Of a stretch of 6,487 bases of DNA, positions 1 through 4,530 are shown piece by piece; position 1 is the stretch's first letter, and every line of letters begins with the position of its first letter. The stretch is from Thiopontia sp964416755 (GTDB lineage Bacteria; Pseudomonadota; Gammaproteobacteria; GCF-002020875): contig CAYQFH010000129.1 in the NCBI GenBank assembly GCA_964416755.1, positions 1-6,487 of the forward strand, in the 5' to 3' direction. The position numbers and the translations under genes were made by a program. Under the pieces are notes generated by a model. The model was not told the DNA's origin. It searched no databases and worked only from the letters and a program-made list of their open reading frames with translations.

Positions 1-33
1 GTATCGAGGGTTCGAATCCCTCTCTCTCCGCCA
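1..33 (+). tRNA. tRNA-Ser, 3' part only
   Basis: This is the 3' end of a tRNA whose 5' part lies left of the window. The T arm is visible: stem GAGGG (6-10), loop TTCGAAT (11-17), stem CCCTC (18-22). It is followed by the 3' acceptor strand TCTCTCC (23-29), discriminator G (30) and an encoded CCA (31-33). The discriminator G, together with GTATC (1-5), which fits the 3' side of a long variable arm, points to a class II tRNA-Ser rather than tRNA-Leu, which has discriminator A. It resembles what I recall of enterobacterial tRNA-Ser(GGA), but the anticodon is outside the window, so the isoacceptor is unproven. The matching 5' acceptor strand should read GGAGAGA. The gene ends 5 bases before the stop codon of the convergent pgsA. 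Confidence 0.82.
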
Positions 34-38
34 CTTTA

Positions 39-605
39 TTATTCTGTAGTTTCCCCGCTCAAAACTGGCCATGCAGCTCTCAAATAGAGAATCATCGACC
101 AGAGTGTCAACAACATCGCCACATAGAGCAACACCATCCCCACCACCGAAGTTGGGAACTCACTGATCGGTTCACGGTATAGCAGCAGCAGAATGGCCAC
201 CATCTGCGCACTGGTTTTGATTTTACCGATCATGGAGACTGCCACATTGGTGCGGCTACCCATCTCTGCCATCCATTCACGCAGTGCGGAGATGGCAATT
301 TCACGGCCGATGATCACAATCGCAGGGATCACCACGATGATCTCAGGTTGATCACTCACCAGCAGCAGCAATGCCGCTGCAACCATCAACTTATCTGCAA
401 CTGGATCCAGAAACGCGCCAAACGGAGAGGTTTGATCCCATTTCCGTGCCAAGTACCCATCCAACCAGTCCGTCAGTGCCGCCAGCACAAAGATCAAGGC
501 TGCAGCCGTTCTCCCCCACTCCAGCGGCAGATAAAAGGCGACAACAAAGAAGGGGATCAGGACAATCCGCAGCAGGGTAAGAATGGTCGGCAGGTTCAGT
601 TGCAT
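39..605 (-). CDS. pgsA: CDP-diacylglycerol--glycerol-3-phosphate 3-phosphatidyltransferase (PgsA)
   Basis: This inner-membrane enzyme joins CDP-diacylglycerol and glycerol-3-phosphate to give phosphatidylglycerol phosphate, the committed step to phosphatidylglycerol and cardiolipin. The 188-residue protein is close to the usual family length. It carries the complete CDP-alcohol phosphatidyltransferase signature D46-x2-D49-G50-x2-A53-R54-x8-G63-x3-D67-x3-D71, so all metal- and substrate-binding Asp residues are present. Hydrophobic stretches at about 7-27, 33-45, 72-105, 130-150 and 152-175 fit a multi-spanning membrane protein. The start begins MQLNLPTILTLLRI, typical of PgsA; the ATG (complement of 603-605) has no strong Shine-Dalgarno sequence. 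It lies 41 bases downstream of the uvrC stop on the same strand, so it is probably cotranscribed, an order also known from enterobacteria. Confidence 0.97.
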   Translation of the reverse strand: MQLNLPTILTLLRIVLIPFFVVAFYLPLEWGRTAAALIFVLAALTDWLDGYLARKWDQTSPFGAFLDPVADKLMVAAALLLLVSDQPEIIVVIPAIVIIGREIAISALREWMAEMGSRTNVAVSMIGKIKTSAQMVAILLLLYREPISEFPTSVVGMVLLYVAMLLTLWSMILYLRAAWPVLSGETTE

Positions 606-646
606 AACAGATCAGATACTACAGCAGTTCCGGTAAAAGCCAACCT

Positions 647-2458
647 CTACTCATGAAATCGATCATAGATCCGCTGTGCAATCTCTCGATTGATACCTGG
701 AACCACCACCAAATCTTCCACGCCTGCACGTGCCACCTCCTGCAGCCCACCAAAGTGACTCAACAGCTGTTGACGCCGTTTTGGTCCAACACCGGCAATC
801 CCCTCCAGCGGCGAACTTCTGCGTTTTTTTGCGCGGCGTTGACGGTGACCCGTAATAGCAAAACGGTGCGCTTCATCCCGGATCTGCTGGATCAATAAGA
901 GTGCCGGTGAATCGGCAGGCAGGTTCTGTGCAGGCTTCCCATCAAGAAAGAGCTTCTCCTGCCCCTCTTTGCGATCCGGCCCTTTGGCCACACCGAGGAT
1001 CTGCACCCCCTCCACCTGAAGCTCTTCCAGTACATCATGTGCCTGAGCACATTGACCAGGACCACCATCGATCAACAGCAGATCGGGCATCTTCCCCTCC
1101 CCCTTCTTCAGCCGGATATAGCGTCGCTCCAGCGCCTGTCGCATTGCAGCATAGTCATCACCACCGGTGATCTCTTCAATATTGAAACGACGATAGTCCG
1201 ACTTCAACGCTGCACCATCCTCAAACACCACACAGGAGGCAACCGTCTCCTCTCCCATGGTATGGCTGATATCAAAACACTCCATCCGCTGTGGTAACTG
1301 ATCCAGCTTGAGTGCATCTTGTAGCGCTTCTACTCTAGCTACCGCACTGGCCGCATGAGAGAGGCGACTATTGAGCGCCAGCTCCGCATTCTCCTGCGCC
1401 ATCTTCATCCAGCGGGCACGATCACCACGTAGTTGATGGCGAATGGCCACCTTATGACCACTCTGCTCTGTAAACACCTCCTGCAGCAGCGCCTGCTGCT
1501 CCGGTGCACAGCTCACCAGAATCTCATTGGGTGGCTGATGGTCAAGGTAGTGTTGTGCCAGAAAGGCGTAGAGCACCTCCGCTGCACTCTGCCCCTGCAC
1601 ATTCTTCGGGAAGTAACTACGACTACCCAGATTCTGCCCATGGCGAAAGTTGAAGAGCTGAATCGATGCACTTCCGCTCTGCAGCGCGATCGCCACCACA
1701 TCCAGATTACCCCGTTCACCACTGATGTACTGTTTCTCCTGTATTCGACGCAGACTGGAGATCTGATCTCGCAACCGTGCCGCCTCTTCATACCGCAGCT
1801 CACTCGCCGCCTGTCCCATCTTCTCCACCAGCTCTTCAATCACCTCACCACTCTTGCCTTCAAGAAAGAGCACTGCATGACGAACATCTTCACCGTAACG
1901 CTCCGGCGACACCAGATCGACACAGGGTGCGGCACAGCGCTCGATCTGGTGCTGCAGACAGGGGCGGGAGCGGTTGCGGAAGAATCCCTCTTCACACTGG
2001 CGCACCGGAAACAGCTTCTGCATCAGACGCAGACTTTCTCGCACTGCACCGGCACTGGGATAGGGGCCGAAGTAGCGCCCCTTTCCCTTGCGTGCCCCAC
2101 GATGAAAACCGAGTCGTGGGAATTTCTGGTTCGCCGAGAGGTAGATGTAGGGGTAGCTCTTGTCATCACGCAACAGGATGTTATAGCGTGGACGATGTTT
2201 CTTGATCAGGTTACTCTCAAGAATCAGCGCCTCATTCTCAGTGTGTGTAGTGATCACTTCCACTTGTGCGACATGAGACATTAACGCCGCCGTCTTCGGT
2301 GCCAATCCACTCTTGCGAAAATAGCTAGCGACCCGCTTCTTTAGATTACGTGCCTTCCCCACATAGAGAATTTCCCCGGAGGCACTGAGCATTTGATAGA
2401 CACCGGGCTTGGTGGTTTCTGGAGGAGACGGTTGCTGCATAGCGGAGGATGGTATCAT
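647..2458 (-). CDS. uvrC: Excinuclease ABC subunit C (UvrC)
   Basis: UvrC is the dual-incision endonuclease of nucleotide excision repair; it acts with UvrB on damaged DNA and makes the 3' and then the 5' cut. The 603-residue protein is full length. Visible domains are: the N-terminal GIY-YIG nuclease (GVY at 19-21, YVG at 32-34, R42, and E81 in the LESNLIKKHRPRYN segment); four cysteines C155, C167, C175 and C179, spaced like the Fe-S ligands reported for UvrC; a UVR motif (about 205-240) for UvrB contact; an RNase H-like nuclease with D396 in CFDISH, D464 in LIDGG and the RDEAHRF segment (527-533); and tandem helix-hairpin-helix motifs (about 551-602). The outermost start (complement of 2456-2458) is used here; a second Met, seven residues in (complement of 2438-2440), is equally possible, since neither has a clear Shine-Dalgarno sequence. 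A stop codon in frame at 2462-2464 rules out a longer start. Confidence 0.98.
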   Translation of the reverse strand: MIPSSAMQQPSPPETTKPGVYQMLSASGEILYVGKARNLKKRVASYFRKSGLAPKTAALMSHVAQVEVITTHTENEALILESNLIKKHRPRYNILLRDDKSYPYIYLSANQKFPRLGFHRGARKGKGRYFGPYPSAGAVRESLRLMQKLFPVRQCEEGFFRNRSRPCLQHQIERCAAPCVDLVSPERYGEDVRHAVLFLEGKSGEVIEELVEKMGQAASELRYEEAARLRDQISSLRRIQEKQYISGERGNLDVVAIALQSGSASIQLFNFRHGQNLGSRSYFPKNVQGQSAAEVLYAFLAQHYLDHQPPNEILVSCAPEQQALLQEVFTEQSGHKVAIRHQLRGDRARWMKMAQENAELALNSRLSHAASAVARVEALQDALKLDQLPQRMECFDISHTMGEETVASCVVFEDGAALKSDYRRFNIEEITGGDDYAAMRQALERRYIRLKKGEGKMPDLLLIDGGPGQCAQAHDVLEELQVEGVQILGVAKGPDRKEGQEKLFLDGKPAQNLPADSPALLLIQQIRDEAHRFAITGHRQRRAKKRRSSPLEGIAGVGPKRRQQLLSHFGGLQEVARAGVEDLVVVPGINREIAQRIYDRFHE

Positions 2459-2468
2459 GCACTACCAT
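2449..2468. repeat. 6-base inverted repeat over the divergent start region
   Basis: ATGGTA (2449-2454) and TACCAT (2463-2468) form a perfect inverted repeat with an 8-base centre. It sits exactly where the uvrC and DUF721 genes begin in opposite directions. It could be an operator or chance; six-base arms are short. No convincing sigma-70 promoter was seen on either strand nearby, so the promoters for both genes probably lie inside the opposite gene's 5' coding region. Confidence 0.35.
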
Positions 2469-3090
2469 GAGCACCGCAGATCATGATATTGCCAGAGAGA
2501 GCCTGAAGCGACTGCACCAGATTGTGGATACAACCACACCCGTAGAGAAGGAGAAGGTAAGACGCTCACTACGCCCACGCCATGAACCGAAAGAGCTATT
2601 GGACGAAGCCAGTCTGCCACCGCAGAGGAATCGCTACCCAAAGGGTAAACGCCCCACCTTCTTCCTCTCGCGCGGTGAACAGAGCAGTCAGCTGCTGAAA
2701 CGGGCCGCTTGGCTGAAGCAGCTGAATGAACGGGTAATGAGCCGTCTGGGCATGCCCTACTCGTCCCACTTGCGACTCAGCTCCATCACCCCTAAAGGGG
2801 TTGCCGTGGTACATGCAGACTCTCCCGCCTGGGTACAGAAGGGGCGTTTCCTGCAACAGAATCTGCTGGATCTACTCCATATGGAGGGGGCTCCAGAGGT
2901 GAAACAGGTCAAGCTCAAGGTACGCTTCCGTAATAAACCACCACCTCTGTCACCCACCCAAGCCAAATTGCCTTCAGTACAGTTTGCCCAACAACTGGGG
3001 GACAAAGCCAACAAACATGCCGATCCATTGGGGCAATCACTAAAACGGCTCTCCAATACCTTGTTGCGCAAACAATCGACTGGACAGTGA
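2449..3090 (+). CDS. DUF721 / DciA-like protein
   Basis: This is probably a member of the DUF721 family, whose best-studied member, DciA, loads or activates the replicative helicase DnaB in bacteria lacking DnaC. The family-like core is about residues 82-160. It has a basic helix (LLKRAAWLKQLNERV), the turn GMPYSSHLRL, the strand GVAVVHADSPAW with the diagnostic ADSPAW at 123-128, a helix RFLQQNLLDLL and the closing strand VKQVKLKVRF. The roughly 80-residue N-terminal region is polar, basic and proline-containing, is longer than I expect for many family members, and has no recognised domain. The C-terminal tail (161-213) is also basic and looks disordered. The start is uncertain: ATG 2449 directly abuts GGAGG (2444-2448), too close for a good Shine-Dalgarno, while ATG 2467 (MSTADHDIARESL) lacks one. 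The gene is divergent from uvrC and overlaps the next gene by 4 bases. The helicase-loader role is inferred from the family. Confidence 0.8.
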   Translation: MVSCTTMSTADHDIARESLKRLHQIVDTTTPVEKEKVRRSLRPRHEPKELLDEASLPPQRNRYPKGKRPTFFLSRGEQSSQLLKRAAWLKQLNERVMSRLGMPYSSHLRLSSITPKGVAVVHADSPAWVQKGRFLQQNLLDLLHMEGAPEVKQVKLKVRFRNKPPPLSPTQAKLPSVQFAQQLGDKANKHADPLGQSLKRLSNTLLRKQSTGQ

Positions 3091-3575
3091 AAGGCTGGCA
3101 TCAACTTCTCCTGTTCCTGGCCGTTTTTACTGTGCTCAGCAGCTGGCTCAAGAGTGATATGGCCAGTGGTACAGCACCAGCACTCACCGGAGTGACAATC
3201 GCTGGAAAACCATTCTCTCTGCAAACACCACGCACAGAACCACTGCTGATCCACTTCTGGGCCAGCTGGTGCCCGGTCTGCAAGCTGGAGCAGGAGAGCA
3301 TCGAGGCCATTGCCGAAGATCACACTGTTATCACCATCGCAATGCAGTCCGGTTCAACACTAGAGGTAGAGCACCACATGGAGGAGCAGCAGATGATGGC
3401 TGCAACCCTGGTTGATGAAGATGGAATACTCTCTCAACAGTTCGGAGTGACTGCAGTACCCGCCACCTTTATCCTCTCCCCAGACAATCAGATCCGCTTT
3501 GTCGAACGTGGCTTCACTACAGAGCTCGGACTACGTATCCGAATCTGGCTCACAGAGCTACTCTATTCACGTTAA
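3087..3575 (+). CDS. ScsD-like, membrane-anchored thioredoxin-fold disulfide oxidoreductase
   Basis: This is a thiol-disulfide oxidoreductase of the TlpA/DsbE-like superfamily, closest in appearance to ScsD (suppressor of copper sensitivity D) as I recall it. The 162-residue protein has an N-terminal hydrophobic segment (about 6-21) after MKGWHQ, giving a signal anchor and a periplasmic domain. The active site is WASWC62-P-V-C65, the cis-proline is P125 in VTAVPATFIL, and the C-terminal pattern GFTTELGLRIRIWL matches the ScsD-type ending. It probably reduces or oxidises periplasmic disulfides; the partner is unknown, and no scsA/B/C genes are in the window. The start codon is GTG at 3087, within the stop of the DUF721 gene (GTGA overlap), which implies translational coupling. 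No independent Shine-Dalgarno sequence is evident. Pairing with a DUF721 gene suggests cotranscription, not necessarily shared function. Confidence 0.9.
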   Translation: MKGWHQLLLFLAVFTVLSSWLKSDMASGTAPALTGVTIAGKPFSLQTPRTEPLLIHFWASWCPVCKLEQESIEAIAEDHTVITIAMQSGSTLEVEHHMEEQQMMAATLVDEDGILSQQFGVTAVPATFILSPDNQIRFVERGFTTELGLRIRIWLTELLYSR

Positions 3576-3594
3576 AATACTCCACTTTTATCAC

Positions 3595-3612
3595 AAGGGA
3601 ATCTCTTCCCTT
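3595..3612 (+). promoter_or_regulatory. Leader hairpin upstream of the FKBP gene
   Basis: AAGGGAA (3595-3601) and TTCCCTT (3606-3612) form a perfect 7-bp stem with a 4-base TCTC loop. It lies in the 54-base gap between the ScsD-like and FKBP genes, ending 6 bases before the AAGGAAG ribosome binding site. No T tract follows, so it does not look like an intrinsic terminator. It may be an mRNA-stability or processing element. A TAAAAT (3573-3578) just upstream resembles a -10 box but lacks a good -35 partner. Confidence 0.5.
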
Positions 3613-3618
3613 CAGACC

Positions 3619-3625
3619 AAGGAAG
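3619..3625 (+). promoter_or_regulatory. Ribosome binding site of the FKBP gene
   Basis: AAGGAAG lies 4 bases before the ATG at 3630. It is the clearest Shine-Dalgarno sequence among the housekeeping genes here and fixes the FKBP start. Confidence 0.75.
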
Positions 3626-3629
3626 TACC

Positions 3630-4058
3630 ATGTCTCAAGCAGCCGATGGCAATACCGTCAAGATCCACTACACCGGAACCCTGGAGGATGGATCACAATT
3701 TGACTCTTCCGAGGGACGCGAACCATTGGAGTTCACCATCGGCAGCGGCCAGGTCATCGTCGGCTTCGACAATGCCTGCCGTGGCATGATCGTTGGTGAC
3801 AAAAAGACCGTCACCTTGCCTCCGGATGAGGCCTATGGCGAACACAATCCGGAAATGGTCGCAGAGGTAGAGCGTTCCATGATGCCAGACGATCTGGAAC
3901 CAGAAATCGGCATGCCGATGCACGCTCAGGGACCAAACGGCGAAATGCTCAACTTTGTCATCATCGACTTCAATGATGAGACGGTCACGGTGGATGGCAA
4001 TGCACCACTGGCCGGCAAGGCACTCACCTTTGAGATCGAGATGGTGGAGATTGCTTAA
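3630..4058 (+). CDS. FKBP-type peptidyl-prolyl cis-trans isomerase, SlpA/SlyD type
   Basis: This is a cytoplasmic prolyl isomerase and folding helper. The 142-residue protein begins with the split FKBP domain: VKIHYTGTLEDGSQFDSS (10-27), then QVIVGFD (41-47) and the flap segment LPPDEAYG (63-70). Expected pocket residues include Y14, D25, I43 and Y69. Residues of about 73-125 (NPEMVAEVERSMMP to the VTVDGNAPLAG segment) are the insert-in-flap chaperone domain of the SlyD/SlpA group, after which the FKBP strand returns (ALTFEIEMVEI). There is no His- or Cys-rich metal-binding tail, so it is closer to SlpA (FkpB) than to classical SlyD. It has no signal peptide. The enterobacterial neighbours of fkpB (lspA, ispH) are absent, so I do not assign the symbol. 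Confidence 0.95.
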   Translation: MSQAADGNTVKIHYTGTLEDGSQFDSSEGREPLEFTIGSGQVIVGFDNACRGMIVGDKKTVTLPPDEAYGEHNPEMVAEVERSMMPDDLEPEIGMPMHAQGPNGEMLNFVIIDFNDETVTVDGNAPLAGKALTFEIEMVEIA

Positions 4059-4077
4059 CCAACAGCAACAGCTTGTA

Positions 4078-4105
4078 ACCACAGAGAGCACAGAGGACAC
4101 AGAGG
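4078..4105 (+). repeat. Left inverted array of CACAGAGNN units
   Basis: Three consecutive 9-base units, CACAGAGAG (4080-4088), CACAGAGGA (4089-4097) and CACAGAGGT (4098-4106), follow a leading AC. The stretch matches the reverse complement of 4489-4516 at 23 of 28 positions. Four of the five differences come from an exchange of the two-base spacers AG and GA between the arms. The array starts 19 bases after the FKBP stop and ends one base before the TTG start of the GxxExxY gene. Because the unit is 9 bases it stays in that gene's frame, reading HRE-HRG-HRG, but no ATG, GTG or TTG lies in frame within it. Confidence 0.9.
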
Positions 4106-4106
4106 T

Positions 4107-4478
4107 TTGGAGGGTGATCCGTTAACGCAGAAGATTATTGGTTGCGCAATTGAAGTGCACCGTACTCTGGGACCCGGATTGTTAGAGTCCACTTATGAAC
4201 AGTGCCTTGCTCATGAACTGAACCTCAGTAACATTCCTTTCAAGCAACAACTGGAAATTCCAGTTTCATACAAAGAATCAACATTGAACTGTGGGTATCG
4301 ATTGGATCTTCTGGTTCAGGATCAGGTTCTGCTTGAACTGAAGAGCGTGGACAGACTACTGCCTATCCATGAGGCACAAACATTAACCTATATGAAACTT
4401 GCAGGAATTGCTACAGGACTATTGATCAACTTTAACCAAACCAGGCTCACCGACGGCATCAAGCGGTTCAAGCTATAA
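4107..4478 (+). CDS. GxxExxY family protein (PDDEXK_3 nuclease-like)
   Basis: This is a small protein of the GxxExxY family, placed by its motifs in the PDDEXK_3 nuclease-like group; its cellular function is not established. The 123-residue protein has the conserved IIGCAIEVHRTLGPGLLES opening with the naming motif G24-x2-E27-x2-Y30. It then has a nuclease-like core: D67 in GYRLDLLV, E77 and K79 in LLELKSV (a D-x9-E-x-K pattern), and Q91 and Y95 in HEAQTLTYMKL. The family is typically about 120-130 residues, so it appears complete and intact. The start is TTG at 4107; between the upstream in-frame stop (4056-4058) and the conserved core there is no ATG or GTG, only TTG or rarer codons. The nearest purine-rich stretch, AGAGG (4101-4105), lies in the repeat and is too close for a normal Shine-Dalgarno, so translation may be weak. 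Confidence 0.9.
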   Translation: MEGDPLTQKIIGCAIEVHRTLGPGLLESTYEQCLAHELNLSNIPFKQQLEIPVSYKESTLNCGYRLDLLVQDQVLLELKSVDRLLPIHEAQTLTYMKLAGIATGLLINFNQTRLTDGIKRFKL

Positions 4479-4488
4479 CCTCAGCTGT

Positions 4489-4516
4489 ACTCTGTGCTCT
4501 CTGTGTCCTCTGTGGT
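4489..4516 (-). repeat. Right inverted array of CACAGAGNN units
   Basis: Read on the - strand, this arm begins AC at 4516-4515 and then has CACAGAGGA (4514-4506), CACAGAGAG (4505-4497) and CACAGAGTA (4496-4488). It is the inverted partner of 4078-4105. It begins 10 bases after the GxxExxY stop and ends 14 bases before the prfC ATG, so it occupies the place where a prfC promoter and ribosome binding site would be expected. Confidence 0.9.
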
Positions 4517-4530
4517 GAAATAATCTGTAT

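Larger units (their letters stand above)
4078..4516. mobile_element. Putative GxxExxY cassette bounded by inverted repeats
   Basis: A compact unit of about 440 bp consists of a single GxxExxY gene enclosed almost to the base by inverted CACAGAGNN arrays. The gene is visibly more AT-rich than the adjoining prfC and FKBP genes and uses codons such as TTG, GAA and CAT more freely. There is no transposase, and no flush target-site duplication could be found, so mobility is inferred from the bracketed layout alone. It may be mobilised in trans, spread by recombination between repeats, or be a repeat-nuclease pair of unknown role. From memory, similar CACAGAG-type sequences flank GxxExxY genes in other bacteria; I could not verify this here. 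Confidence 0.5.

Noticed and set aside
181..372. AGCAGCAGCA runs inside pgsA as a repeat element
   Set aside because: They are complementary to leucine-rich codon runs in membrane segments and are explained by coding sequence.
1433..2284. Long + strand open frame (283 codons) antisense to uvrC
   Set aside because: It lies wholly inside the unmistakable uvrC gene on the other strand and has no recognisable domain; it is a frame shadow.
2757..3323. - strand open frame of 188 codons, Cys-rich, across the DUF721 and ScsD-like genes
   Set aside because: It crosses two well-supported + strand genes, and its cysteines reflect the complementary codons rather than a motif.
4078..4516. CACAGAGNN arrays as a CRISPR array
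   Set aside because: Units are 9 bases with 2-base variable positions and only three per arm, in opposite orientations; there are no spacers of 25-40 bases and no cas genes.
4074..4529. TGTA on both sides of the GxxExxY cassette as a target-site duplication
   Set aside because: The left copy (4074-4077) abuts the repeat, but the right copy (4526-4529) is 9 bases away from it; four bases at unequal distance is not evidence of a duplication.
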